Below are positions 35,691-48,446 of a stretch of DNA of 64,000 bases, in pieces. The notes beneath the pieces were generated by a model that worked only from the letters and a program-made list of their open reading frames with translations, was not told where the DNA came from and did not search any database. Every line of letters starts with the position of its first letter. Position 1 is the first letter of the stretch. The stretch lies in contig NW_027475140.1 of assembly GCF_051020985.1 (NCBI RefSeq), forward strand, positions 2,542,001-2,606,000. Direction: 5' to 3'. This stretch comes from Nomia melanderi (taxonomy: Eukaryota > Arthropoda > Insecta > Hymenoptera > Halictidae). A program made the position numbers and the translations under genes.

Positions 35691-37436
35691 GCGATATCAC
35701 CAGATATATATTGGACTTTTCCCTGACCCTGAGTGTCCGACCCCATGAGACGGTAGTTTTCTCGGCCCCTGATGATCCGAGGTCGTTCCCGCTGCACAGA
35801 TTCATGCGCCAGGGCCTCCTGCAGACAATGCACTTTGATTTATTGCGCTATCTCTAATAGCACCCGAGATATCACCAGATATATATTGGATTTTTCCCTG
35901 ACCCTGACAGTCCGCCCCATGAGACGGTAGTTTTCTCGGCCTCTGGTGGTCCGAGGTCGTTCCCGCTGCACAGATTCATGCGGTAGGGCCTCCTGCAGAC
36001 AATGCACTTTGATTTATTGAGCTATCTATAATAGCACCCAAGATATCACCAGATATGTATTGGATTTTTCCCTGACCCTGACAGTTCGACCCCATGAGAC
36101 GGTGGTTTTCTCGGCCCCTGGTGGTCCGAGGTCGATTCCGCTGAACAGATTCATGCGCCAGGGCCTCCTGCAGACAATGCACTTTGATTTATTTCCCTAT
36201 GTCTAATAGCACACTAGATATCACCAGATATATATTGGATTTTTACTTGACCCTGAGAGTCCGGCCCCATGTGTCGATGGTTATCTCGGTCCCTCGTGGT
36301 CCGAGGTCGATCCCGCTGCACAGATTCATGCGCCAGGGCCTCCTGCAGATAATTTTCTTTGGTTTATTGCGCTATCCCTAATAGCACCCGAGATATCACC
36401 AGATAAATATTGGATTTTTCCCTGACCCTGAGTGTCCGCCCCATGAGACGGTAGTTTTCTCGGCCTCTGGTGGTCCGAGGTCGTTCCCGGTGCACAGATT
36501 CATGCGCTAGGGCCTCCTGCAGACAATGCACTTTGATTTATTGAGCTATCTATAATAGCACCCAAGATATCACCAGATATATATGATTTTTCCCTGACCC
36601 TGACAGTTCGACCCCATGAGACGGTGGTTTTCTCGGCCCCTGGTGGTCCGAGGTCGATTCCGCTGCACAGATTCATGCGCCAGGGCCTCCTGCAGACAAT
36701 GCACTTTGATTTATTTCCCTATGTCTAATAGCACACTAGATATCACCAGATATATATTGGATTTTTCCTTGACCCTGACGGTCCGGCCCCATGTGTCGAT
36801 GGTTTTCTCGGTCCCTCGTGGTCCCACGTCGTTACCGCGGCACAGATTCATGCGCAAGGGCCTCCTGCAGATAATTCACTTTGATTTATCGCGCTATCTC
36901 TAATAGCACCCGAGATATCACCAGATATATACTGGATTTTTGCATGACCTTGGGTGTCCGGCCTCATGTGTCGGTGGTTTTCTCGGCCCCTGGTTGTCCG
37001 AGGTCGTTGCCGCTGCACAGATTCATGCGCCAGGGCCTTCTGCAGATAATTCACTTTGGTTTATTGCGCTAACTCTAATAGCACCCGGGATATCACCAGG
37101 TTTATATTGGATTTTTCCCTGACCCTGAGTGCCCGGCCCCATGAGACGGTGGTTTTCTCGGCCCCTGGTGGTCCGTGAGCGTCCCCGCTGCACAGATTCG
37201 TGGGCCAGGGCCCCCAGCAGATAATTCACTTTGATTTATTGCGCTATCTCTAATAGCACCCTAGATATCACCAGATATATATTGGATTTTTCCCTGACCC
37301 TGACAGTCCGGCCCCATGAGACGGTGATTTTCTCGGCCCCTGGTTGTCCGAGGTCGATCCCGCTGCACAGATTCATGCGCCAGGGCCTCCTACAGACAAT
37401 GCACTTTGGTTTAGTGCTCTATCTGTAATAGCACCC
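35691..37436 (+). repeat. Ten-unit HOR (1,746 bp), copy 2
   Basis: Head-to-tail copy of 33,945-35,690 with the same indels. Its right part continues into the block shared with 45.5 kb and 51.8 kb. Near-perfect identity over 1.7 kb indicates a very recent duplication or strong homogenisation. Confidence 0.9.
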
Positions 37437-38335
37437 GCGATATCACCAGATGTATATTGGATTTTTCCCTGACCCTGAGTGTCCGACCCCATGAGACGGT
37501 GGTTTTCTCGGCCCCTGGTGGTCCGAGGTCGTTCCCGCTGCACAGATTCATGCGCTAGGGCCTCCTGCAGACAATGCACTTTGATTTATTGCGCTATCTC
37601 TAATAGCACCCGAGATATCATCAGATATATATTGGATTTTTCCCTGACCCTGAGTGTCCGACCCATGAGACGGTGATTTTCTCGGCCCCCGGTGGTCCGA
37701 GGTCGATCGCGCTGCACAGGTTCATGCACCAGGGCCTCCTGCAGACAATGCACTTTGATTTATTGCGCTATCTGTAATAGCACCCGAGATAACACCAGAT
37801 TTATATTGGATTTTTCCCTGACCCTGAGTGTCCGACCCCATGAGACGGTGGTTTTCTCGGCCCCTGGTGGTCCGAGGTCGTTCCCGCTGCACAGATTCAT
37901 GCGCCAGGGCCTCCTATAGATAATGCACTTTGATTTATTGCGCTATCTGTAATAGCACCCGGGATATCACCAGCTTTATATTGGATTTTTCCCAGACCCT
38001 GACAGTCCGGCCCCATGAGATGGTGATTTTCTCGGCCCCCGGTGCTGCGAGGTCGATCGCGCAGCACAGATTCATGCGCTAGGGCCTCCTGCAGACAATG
38101 CACTTTGGTTTATTGCGCTACCGCTAATAGCACCCGAGATATCTCCAGATATATATTGGACTTTCCCCTGACCCTGAGTGTCCGGCCCCATGAGATGGTC
38201 GTTTTCTCGGCCCCTGGTGGTCCGAGGTCGTTCCCGCTGCACAGATTCATGCGCCAGGGCCTCATGCAGACAATACACTTTGATTTATTTCGCTATCTCT
38301 AATAGCACCCGAGATATCAAAAGATATATATTGGA
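36630..38335 (+). repeat. 1.7-kb block present three times (36.6, 45.5, 51.8 kb)
   Basis: The same run of units occurs at 45,547-47,252 (offset 8,917 bp) and, through the 6.3-kb duplication, at 51,847-53,552. Only a few differences were noticed between the first two: GTGGTCCCACG against GTGGGCCCACG near 45,737, GATATCACC against GATATAACC near 45,836, GTCGTTGCCG against GTCGTAGCCG near 45,925, and CCCTGAGTG against CCCTTAGTG near 46,393. The left and right flanks differ, so a segment was copied over about 9 kb rather than the whole neighbourhood. Confidence 0.85.
36906..37080 (+). repeat. Hybrid unit: short Z-like left end (copy)
   Basis: Copy of 35,160 in the second 1,746-bp HOR, identical in the lines compared. 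Confidence 0.75.
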
Positions 38336-38408
38336 TTTTTCCTTGACCCTGAGGGTCCGCCCCATGAGACGGTAGTTTTCTCGGCCCCTGGTGGTCCGAG
38401 GTCGTTCC

Positions 38409-38835
38409 CGCTGCACAGATTCATGCGGCAGGGCCTGATGCAGACAATGCACTTTGATTTATTTCGCTATCTCTAATAGCACCCGAGATATCAAAAGATA
38501 TATATTGGATTTTTCCTTGACCCTGAGTGTCCGACCCCAAGAGACGGTGGTTTTCTCGGCCCCTGGTGGTCCGAGGTCGTTCCCGCTGCACAGATTCATG
38601 CGCCAGGGCCACCTGCAGACAATGCACTTTGGTTTATTGCGCTATCTCTAATAGCACCCGAGATATCTCCAGATATATATTGGATTTTTCCCTGACCCTG
38701 AGTGTCCGCCCTATGAGGCGGTAGTTTTCTCTGCCCCTGGTGGTCCCAGGTCGTTCCCGCTGCACAGATTCATGCGCTAGGTCCTCCTGCAGACAATGCA
38801 CTTTGATTTATTGCGCTATCTCTAATAGCACCCGA
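38409..38835 (+). repeat. Two-and-a-half-unit block repeated at 41,206-41,632
   Basis: The offset is 2,797 bp (16 units minus 3). Shared variants are GCGGCAGGGCCTGATGCAG, GATATCAAAAGATATATATTGG, GACCCCAAGAGACGG and GTCCGCCCTATGAGGCGG. This block sits just left of the 18-unit repeat and keeps the same order, but with a shorter offset. Two extra units therefore separate the blocks in the right-hand copy. Confidence 0.78.
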
Positions 38836-41052
38836 GATATCAAAAGATATATATTGGATTTTTCCCTGACCCTGAGAGTCCGACCCCATGAGACGGTACT
38901 TTTCTCGGCCCCTGGTGGGCCGAGGTCGTTCCTGCGGCAGAGATTCATGCGCTAGGGCCTCCTGCAGACAATGCACTTTGATTTAGTGCGCTATCTCTAA
39001 TAGCACCCGAGATATCACCAGATATATATTGGATTTTTCCCTGACCCTGACAGTCCGACCCCATGAGACGGTGGTTCTCTCGGCCCCTGGTGATCCGAGG
39101 TCGTTCCCGCTGCACAGATTCATGCGCTAGGGCCTCCTGCAGACAATGCACTTTTATTTATTGCGCTATCTGCAATAGCACCCGAGATATCGCCAGATAT
39201 ATATTGGATTTTTCCCTGACCCTGACAGTCCGGCCCCATGGGACAATGATTTTCTCGGCCCCTAGTGGTCCGAGGTCGATCCCGCTACACAGATTCATGC
39301 GCCGGGGCCTCCTACAGACAATGTACTTTGATTTAATTCGCTATCTCTAATAGCACCCGAGTTATCACCAGAAATATATTGGATTTTTGCTTGACCCTGA
39401 GAGTCCGGCCCCATGTGTCGATGGTTTTCTCGGTCCTTTGTGGTCCGAGGTCGTTCCCGCTGCACAGATTCATGCGCCAGGCCCTCCTGCAGACAATGCA
39501 CTTTGATTTATTGCGCTATCTCTAATAGCACCCGAGATATCACCAGATATATATTGGATTTTTCCCTGACCCTGAGTGTCCGACCCCATGAGACGGTAGT
39601 TTTCTCGGCCCCTGATGATCCGAGGTCGTTCCCGCTGCACAGATTCATGCGCTAGGGCCTCCTGCAGAAAATCCACTTTGATTTATTGCGCTATCTGTAA
39701 TAGCACCCGAGATATCGCCGGATATATATTGGATTTTTCCCTGACCCTGACAGTTCGACCCCATGAGACGGTGGTTTTCTCGGCCCCTGGTGGTCCGAGG
39801 TCGTTTCCGCTGCACAGATTCATGCGCCAGGGCCTCCTGCAGACAATGCACTTTGATTTATTTCCCTATCTCTAATAGCACCCGAGATATCACCAGATAT
39901 ATATTGGATTTTTCCTTGACCCTGACGGTCCGGCCCCATGTGTCGATGGTTTTCTCGGTCCCTCGTGGTCCCAGGTCGATCCCGCTGCCCAGATTCATGC
40001 ACCAGGGCCTCCTGCAGACAATGCACTTTGGTTTATTGCCCTATCTCTAATAGCACCCGAGATATCTCCAGATATATATTGGATTTTTCCCTGACCCTGA
40101 GTGTCCGACCCCATGAGACGGTAGTTTTCTCGGCCCCTGGTGGGCCGAGGTCGTTCCTGCGGCACAGATTCATGCGCTAGGGCCTCCTGCAGACAATGCA
40201 CTTTGATTTAGTGCGCTATCTCTAATAGTACCCGAGATATCACCAGATATATATTGGATTTTTCCAAGACCCTGACAGTCCGACCCCATGAGACGGTGGT
40301 TCTCTCGGCCCCTGGTGGGCCGAGGTCGTTCCTGCGGCACAGATTCATGCGCCAGGGCCCCCTGCAGATAATTCACTTTGATTTATTGCGCTAGCTCTAA
40401 TATCAGCCGAGATATCACCAGATATATATTGGATTTTTCACTGACCCTGAGCGTCCGGCCCCATGAGACTGTGGTTTTTTCGGCCCCTGGTGGTCCGAGG
40501 TCGTTGCCGCTGCACAGATTCATGCGCCAGGGCCTCCCGCAGACAAAGCACTTTGGTTTATTGCGCTATCTGTAATAGCACCCGAGATATCACCAGATAT
40601 ATGCTGGATTTTTACATGACCATGGGTGACGGATTCCGGATATCTGTAATTTCCTCGGCCCCTGGTGGACCGAGGTCGTTCCCGCTGCACAGATTCATTC
40701 GCCAGTGCCTCCTACAGACAATGCACTTTGATTTATTGTTCTATCTCTAATAGCACCCGAGATATCAACAGATATATATTGGACTTTTCCCTGACCCTGA
40801 CAGTCCGGCCCATGAGGCGGTTATTTCCTCGGCCCCTGGTGGTCCGAGGTCGTTCCCGCTGCACAGATCCATGCGCCAGGGCCGCCTGCAGATAATTCAC
40901 TTTCGTTTATTGCGCTATCTCTAATAGCAGCCGAGATATCACCAGATATATATTGGACTTTTCCCTGACCCAGACAGTCCGGCCCCATGAGGCGGTGATT
41001 TCCTCGGCCCCTGGTGGTCCGAGGTCGATCCCGCTGCACAGATTCATGCGCC
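38815..41052 (+). repeat. Eighteen-unit HOR segment (offset 3,146 bp), copy 1
   Basis: About 2.24 kb repeat at 41,961-44,198. Shared rare features are GGGCCGAGGTCGTTCCTGCGG, AGCACCCGAGTTATCACCAGAAATAT, GGTCCTTTGTGG, TAATATCAGCCGAG, the divergent unit at 40,578 and a run of three CGGCCCATGAGGCGG-type units. Four differences were noticed: GAGAGTCC/GAGTGTCC, GATGATCCGAGG/GATGATCGGAGG, GCCGGATAT/GCCAGATAT and TGCAGACAATG/TGCGGACAATG. Confidence 0.87.
40578..40752 (+). repeat. Divergent unit type Z, second variant
   Basis: The Z block here reads GATTCCGGATATCTG and is followed by TTCCTCGGCCCCTGGTGGACCGAGG. The added GGATATC gives a second EcoRV site. All Z units from 40.5 kb onward share this form. 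Confidence 0.9.
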
Positions 41053-41632
41053 AGGGCCGCCTGCAGATATTCACTTTGATTTATTGCGCTATCTGTAATA
41101 GCACCCAAGATATCACCAGATATATTTTGGGTTTTCCCCTGACCCTGAGTGTCCGGCCCCATGAGACGGTGGTTTTCTCGGCCCCTGGTGGTCCGAGGTC
41201 GGTCCCGCTGCACAGATTCATGCGGCAGGGCCTGATGCAGACAATGCACTTTGATTTATTTCGCTATCTCTAATAGCACCCGAGATATCAAAAGATATAT
41301 ATTGGATTTTTCCTTGACCCTGAGTGTCCGACCCCAAGAGACGGTGGTTTTCTCGGCCCCTGGTGGTCCGAGGTCGTTCCCGCTGCACAGATTCATGCGC
41401 CAGGGCCACCTGCAGACAATGCACTTTGGTTTATTGCGCTATCTCTAATAGCATCCGAGATATCTCCAGATATATATTGGATTTTTCCCTGACCCTGAGT
41501 GTCCGCCCTATGAGGCGGTAGTTTTCTCTGCCCCTGGTGGTCCCAGGTCGTTCCCGCTGCACAGATTCATGCGCTAGGTCCTCCTGCAGACAATGCACTT
41601 TGATTTATTGCGCTATCTCTAATAGCACCCGA

Positions 41633-41973
41633 GATATCTCCAGATATATATTGGACTTTCCCCTGACCATGAGTGTCCGGCCCCATTTGTCGATGGTTTT
41701 CTCGGTCCCTCGTGGTCCGAGGTCGATCCCGCTGCACAGATTCATGCGCCAGGTCCCCCTGCAGATAATTCACTTTGATTTATTGCGCTTTCTCTAATAG
41801 CACCCGAGATATCACCAGATATATATTGGATTTTTCCCTGACCCTGATGGTCCGCCCCATGAGACGGTAGTTTTCTCGGCCCCTGGTGGTCCGAGGTCGT
41901 TCCCGCTGCACAGATTCATGCGGCAGGGCCTGATGCAGACAATGCACTTTGATTTATTTCGCTATCTCTAATA
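41633..41973 (+). repeat. Two inserted units of mosaic origin
   Basis: Two units separate the 2,797-bp-offset block from the 3,146-bp-offset block. The first combines GATATCTCCAG and GGACTTTCCCCTGACC, as in the unit at 38,130, with CCATTTGTCGATGG, GCCAGGTCCCCC and GCGCTTTCTC, as in the unit at 29,390. The second is an ordinary unit with GATGGTCCGCCCCATG and CTGATGCAG. Confidence 0.65.
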
Positions 41974-44198
41974 GCACCCGAGATATCAAAAGATATATAT
42001 TGGATTTTTCCCTGACCCTGAGTGTCCGACCCCATGAGACGGTACTTTTCTCGGCCCCTGGTGGGCCGAGGTCGTTCCTGCGGCAGAGATTCATGCGCTA
42101 GGGCCTCCTGCAGACAATGCACTTTGATTTAGTGCGCTATCTCTAATAGCACCCGAGATATCACCAGATATATATTGGATTTTTCCCTGACCCTGACAGT
42201 CCGACCCCATGAGACGGTGGTTCTCTCGGCCCCTGGTGATCCGAGGTCGTTCCCGCTGCACAGATTCATGCGCTAGGGCCTCCTGCAGACAATGCACTTT
42301 TATTTATTGCGCTATCTGCAATAGCACCCGAGATATCGCCAGATATATATTGGATTTTTCCCTGACCCTGACAGTCCGGCCCCATGGGACAATGATTTTC
42401 TCGGCCCCTAGTGGTCCGAGGTCGATCCCGCTACACAGATTCATGCGCCGGGGCCTCCTACAGACAATGTACTTTGATTTAATTCGCTATCTCTAATAGC
42501 ACCCGAGTTATCACCAGAAATATATTGGATTTTTGCTTGACCCTGAGAGTCCGGCCCCATGTGTCGATGGTTTTCTCGGTCCTTTGTGGTCCGAGGTCGT
42601 TCCCGCTGCACAGATTCATGCGCCAGGCCCTCCTGCAGACAATGCACTTTGATTTATTGCGCTATCTCTAATAGCACCCGAGATATCACCAGATATATAT
42701 TGGATTTTTCCCTGACCCTGAGTGTCCGACCCCATGAGACGGTAGTTTTCTCGGCCCCTGATGATCGGAGGTCGTTCCCGCTGCACAGATTCATGCGCTA
42801 GGGCCTCCTGCAGAAAATCCACTTTGATTTATTGCGCTATCTGTAATAGCACCCGAGATATCGCCAGATATATATTGGATTTTTCCCTGACCCTGACAGT
42901 TCGACCCCATGAGACGGTGGTTTTCTCGGCCCCTGGTGGTCCGAGGTCGTTTCCGCTGCACAGATTCATGCGCCAGGGCCTCCTGCGGACAATGCACTTT
43001 GATTTATTTCCCTATCTCTAATAGCACCCGAGATATCACCAGATATATATTGGATTTTTCCTTGACCCTGACGGTCCGGCCCCATGTGTCGATGGTTTTC
43101 TCGGTCCCTCGTGGTCCCAGGTCGATCCCGCTGCCCAGATTCATGCACCAGGGCCTCCTGCAGACAATGCACTTTGGTTTATTGCCCTATCTCTAATAGC
43201 ACCCGAGATATCTCCAGATATATATTGGATTTTTCCCTGACCCTGAGTGTCCGACCCCATGAGACGGTAGTTTTCTCGGCCCCTGGTGGGCCGAGGTCGT
43301 TCCTGCGGCACAGATTCATGCGCTAGGGCCTCCTGCAGACAATGCACTTTGATTTAGTGCGCTATCTCTAATAGTACCCGAGATATCACCAGATATATAT
43401 TGGATTTTTCCAAGACCCTGACAGTCCGACCCCATGAGACGGTGGTTCTCTCGGCCCCTGGTGGGCCGAGGTCGTTCCTGCGGCACAGATTCATGCGCCA
43501 GGGCCCCCTGCAGATAATTCACTTTGATTTATTGCGCTAGCTCTAATATCAGCCGAGATATCACCAGATATATATTGGATTTTTCACTGACCCTGAGCGT
43601 CCGGCCCCATGAGACTGTGGTTTTTTCGGCCCCTGGTGGTCCGAGGTCGTTGCCGCTGCACAGATTCATGCGCCAGGGCCTCCCGCAGACAAAGCACTTT
43701 GGTTTATTGCGCTATCTGTAATAGCACCCGAGATATCACCAGATATATGCTGGATTTTTACATGACCATGGGTGACGGATTCCGGATATCTGTAATTTCC
43801 TCGGCCCCTGGTGGACCGAGGTCGTTCCCGCTGCACAGATTCATTCGCCAGTGCCTCCTACAGACAATGCACTTTGATTTATTGTTCTATCTCTAATAGC
43901 ACCCGAGATATCAACAGATATATATTGGACTTTTCCCTGACCCTGACAGTCCGGCCCATGAGGCGGTTATTTCCTCGGCCCCTGGTGGTCCGAGGTCGTT
44001 CCCGCTGCACAGATCCATGCGCCAGGGCCGCCTGCAGATAATTCACTTTCGTTTATTGCGCTATCTCTAATAGCAGCCGAGATATCACCAGATATATATT
44101 GGACTTTTCCCTGACCCAGACAGTCCGGCCCCATGAGGCGGTGATTTCCTCGGCCCCTGGTGGTCCGAGGTCGATCCCGCTGCACAGATTCATGCGCC
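41961..44198 (+). repeat. Eighteen-unit HOR segment, copy 2
   Basis: Copy of 38,815-41,052. At its right end it joins within a unit to sequence matching 42,446-42,689 (offset 1,749), running from about 44,195 to 44,438. That segment leads directly into the large 6.3-kb duplication. Confidence 0.87.
43724..43898 (+). repeat. Divergent unit type Z, second variant
   Basis: Copy of the 40,578 unit through the eighteen-unit HOR (offset 3,146), with no difference noticed. Confidence 0.9.
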
Positions 44199-45122
44199 GG
44201 GGCCTCCTACAGACAATGTACTTTGATTTAATTCGCTATCTCTAATAGCACCCGAGTTATCACCAGAAATATATTGGATTTTTGCTTGACCCTGAGAGTC
44301 CGGCCCCATGTGTCGATGGTTTTCTCGGTCCTTTGTGGTCCGAGGTCGTTCCCGCTGCACAGATTCATGCGCCAGGCCCTCCTGCAGACAATGCACTTTG
44401 ATTTATTGCGCTATCTCTAATAGCACCCGAGATATCACCAGATATATATTGAATTTTCCCCTGACCCTGAGTGTCCGGCCTCATGAGACTGTGGTTTTCT
44501 CGGCCCCTGGTGGTCCGAGGTCGTTCCCGCTGCAGAGATTCATGCGGCAGGGCCTCCTACAGACAATGCACTTTGATTTATTGCGCTATCTGTAATAGCA
44601 CCCGAGATATCACCAGATATATATTGGATTTTTCACTGACCCTGAGTGTCCGGCCCCATTAGACTGTGGTTGTCTCGGCCCCTGGTGGTCCGAGGTCGTT
44701 CCCGCTGCCCAGATTGACGCGGCCGGGCCTCCTACAGACAATGCACTTTGATTTATTGCGCTATCTGTAATAGCACCCGAGATATCACAAGATATATAAT
44801 GGATTTTTCCCTGACCCTGACAGTCCAGCCCCATGAGACGGTGGCTTTCTCGGCCCCTGGTGGTCCGAGGTGGTTCCCGCTGCACAGATTCATGCGACAG
44901 GGCGCCCTGCAGATAATTCACTTAGATTTATTGCGCTATCTCTAATAGCACCCGAGATATCACCAGATATATATAGGACTTTTCCCTGACCCTGACAGTC
45001 CGGCCCCATGAGGCGGTGATTTCCTCGGCCCCTGGTGGTCCGATGTCGTTGCCGCTGCACAGATTCATGCGCCAGGGCCTCCCGCAGACAAGGCACTTTG
45101 GTTTATTGCGCTATCTGTAAGA

Positions 45123-45297
45123 GCACCCGAGATATCACCAGATATATGCTGGATTTTTACATGACCTTGGGTGACGGATTCCGGATATCTGTAATTTCCT
45201 CGGCCCCTGGTGGACCGAGGTCGTTCCAGCTGCACAGATTCATTCGCCAGTGCCTCCTACAGACAATGCACTTTGATTTATTGCGCTATCTCTAATA
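45123..45297 (+). repeat. Divergent unit type Z, second variant
   Basis: It follows TAAGAGCACCC rather than TAATAGCACCC and has GTCGTTCCAGCTG. It lies in 6.3-kb copy 1. Confidence 0.9.
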
Positions 45298-45822
45298 GCA
45301 CCCGAGATATCACCAGATATATATTGGATTTTTCCCCGACCCTGACAGTCCGGCCCCACGAGACGGTGATTTTCTCGGCCCCTGGTGGTCCGTGGTGGTT
45401 CCCGCTGCACAGATTCATGCGACAGGGCGCCCTGCAGTTAATTCACTTTTATTTATTGCGCTATCTCTAATAGCACCCGAGATATCACCAGATATATATT
45501 GGATTTTTCCCTGACCCTGACAGTCCGGCCCCATGAGACGGTGATTTTCTCGGCCCCTGGTGGTCCGAGGTCGATTCCGCTGCACAGATTCATGCGCCAG
45601 GGCCTCCTGCAGACAATGCACTTTGATTTATTTCCCTATGTCTAATAGCACACTAGATATCACCAGATATATATTGGATTTTTCCTTGACCCTGACGGTC
45701 CGGCCCCATGTGTCGATGGTTTTCTCGGTCCCTCGTGGGCCCACGTCGTTACCGCGGCACAGATTCATGCGCAAGGGCCTCCTGCAGATAATTCACTTTG
45801 ATTTATCGCGCTATCTCTAATA

Positions 45823-45997
45823 GCACCCGAGATATAACCAGATATATACTGGATTTTTGCATGACCTTGGGTGTCCGGCCTCATGTGTCGGTGGTTTTCT
45901 CGGCCCCTGGTTGTCCGAGGTCGTAGCCGCTGCACAGATTCATGCGCCAGGGCCTTCTGCAGATAATTCACTTTGGTTTATTGCGCTAACTCTAATA
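45823..45997 (+). repeat. Hybrid unit: short Z-like left end (copy)
   Basis: Copy of 36,906 at 8,917 bp. Two changes are visible: GATATAACC removes the EcoRV site, and GTCGTAGCC replaces GTCGTTGCC. Confidence 0.75.
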
Positions 45998-48271
45998 GCA
46001 CCCGGGATATCACCAGGTTTATATTGGATTTTTCCCTGACCCTGAGTGCCCGGCCCCATGAGACGGTGGTTTTCTCGGCCCCTGGTGGTCCGTGAGCGTC
46101 CCCGCTGCACAGATTCGTGGGCCAGGGCCCCCAGCAGATAATTCACTTTGATTTATTGCGCTATCTCTAATAGCACCCTAGATATCACCAGATATATATT
46201 GGATTTTTCCCTGACCCTGACAGTCCGGCCCCATGAGACGGTGATTTTCTCGGCCCCTGGTTGTCCGAGGTCGATCCCGCTGCACAGATTCATGCGCCAG
46301 GGCCTCCTACAGACAATGCACTTTGGTTTAGTGCTCTATCTGTAATAGCACCCGCGATATCACCAGATGTATATTGGATTTTTCCCTGACCCTTAGTGTC
46401 CGACCCCATGAGACGGTGGTTTTCTCGGCCCCTGGTGGTCCGAGGTCGTTCCCGCTGCACAGATTCATGCGCTAGGGCCTCCTGCAGACAATGCACTTTG
46501 ATTTATTGCGCTATCTCTAATAGCACCCGAGATATCATCAGATATATATTGGATTTTTCCCTGACCCTGAGTGTCCGACCCATGAGACGGTGATTTTCTC
46601 GGCCCCCGGTGGTCCGAGGTCGATCGCGCTGCACAGGTTCATGCACCAGGGCCTCCTGCAGACAATGCACTTTGATTTATTGCGCTATCTGTAATAGCAC
46701 CCGAGATAACACCAGATTTATATTGGATTTTTCCCTGACCCTGAGTGTCCGACCCCATGAGACGGTGGTTTTCTCGGCCCCTGGTGGTCCGAGGTCGTTC
46801 CCGCTGCACAGATTCATGCGCCAGGGCCTCCTATAGATAATGCACTTTGATTTATTGCGCTATCTGTAATAGCACCCGGGATATCACCAGCTTTATATTG
46901 GATTTTTCCCAGACCCTGACAGTCCGGCCCCATGAGATGGTGATTTTCTCGGCCCCCGGTGCTGCGAGGTCGATCGCGCAGCACAGATTCATGCGCTAGG
47001 GCCTCCTGCAGACAATGCACTTTGGTTTATTGCGCTACCGCTAATAGCACCCGAGATATCTCCAGATATATATTGGACTTTCCCCTGACCCTGAGTGTCC
47101 GGCCCCATGAGATGGTCGTTTTCTCGGCCCCTGGTGGTCCGAGGTCGTTCCCGCTGCACAGATTCATGCGCCAGGGCCTCATGCAGACAATACACTTTGA
47201 TTTATTTCGCTATCTCTAATAGCACCCGAGATATCAAAAGATATATATTGGATTATTCCTTGACCCTGAGTGTCCGGCCCCATGAGACGGTGGTTTTCTC
47301 GCCCCCTGGTGGTCCGAGGTCGGTCCCGCTGCACAGATTCATGCGCCAGGGCCTCCTGCAGATAATGCACTTTGATTTATTGCGCTATCTGTAATAGCAC
47401 CCGAGATATCACCAGATATATATTGAATTTTCCCCTGACCCTGAGTGTCCGGCCTCATGAGACTGTGGTTTTCTCGGCCCCTGGTGGTCCGAGGTCGTTC
47501 CCGCTGCAGAGATTCATGCGGCAGGGCCTCCTACAGACAATGCACTTTGATTTATTGCGCTATCTGTAATAGCACCCGAGATATCACCAGATATATATTG
47601 GATTTTTCACTGACCCTGAGTGTCCGGCCCCATTAGACTGTGGTTGTCTCGGCCCCTGGTGGTCCGAGGTCGTTCCCGCTGCCCAGATTGACGCGGCCGG
47701 GCCTCCTACAGACAATGCACTTTGATTTATTGCGCTATCTGTAATAGCACCCGAGATATCACAAGATATATAATGGATTTTTCCCTGACCCTGACAGTCC
47801 AGCCCCATGAGACGGTGGCTTTCTCGGCCCCTGGTGGTCCGAGGTGGTTCCCGCTGCACAGATTCATGCGACAGGGCGCCCTGCAGATAATTCACTTTGA
47901 TTTATTGCGCGATCTCTAATAGCACCCGAGATATCACCAGATATATATTGGATTTTTCCCCGACCCTGACAGTCCGGCCCCACGAGACGGTGATTTTCTC
48001 GGCCCCTGGTGGTCCGTGGTGGTTCCCGCTGCACAGATTCATGCGACAGGGCGCCCTGCAGTTAATTCACTTTTATTTATTGCGCTATCTCTAATAGCAC
48101 CCGAGATATCACCAGATATATATTGGACTTTTCCCTGACCCTGACCGTCCGGCCCCATGAGGCGGTGATTTCCTCGGCCCCTGGTGGTCCGATGTCGTTG
48201 CCGCTGCACAGATTCATGCGCCAGGGCCTCCCGCAGACAAGGCACTTTGGTTTATTGCGCTATCTGTAAGA

Positions 48272-48446
48272 GCACCCGAGATATCACCAGATATATGCTG
48301 GATTTTTACATGACCTTGGGTGACGGATTCCGGATATCTGTAATTTCCTCGGCCCCTGGTGGACCGAGGTCGTTCCTGCTGCACAGATTCATTCGCCAGT
48401 GCCTCCTACAGACAATGCACTTTGATTTATTGCGCTATCTCTAATA
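48272..48446 (+). repeat. Divergent unit type Z, second variant
   Basis: Third unit of the first 525-bp trimer in copy 1, with GTTCCTGCTGCAC. Confidence 0.9.

Larger units (their letters stand above)
17151..44355 (+). repeat. Array domain II: CA/CTGCAG unit subtype
   Basis: From about 17,190 units commonly read GACAGTCC (CA at 49-50), and CTGCAG replaces CTACAG in most units, creating a PstI site. GT and CA units are interspersed. This domain holds most of the 1-bp deletions in the C-run at unit positions 53-60, so its phase drifts from about -1 to -28. It contains clear HORs of 2, 4, 10, 11, 13, 14 and 18 units. The divergent unit type is missing from 16.3 to 40.5 kb and returns at 40,578 and 43,724. 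Confidence 0.8.
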
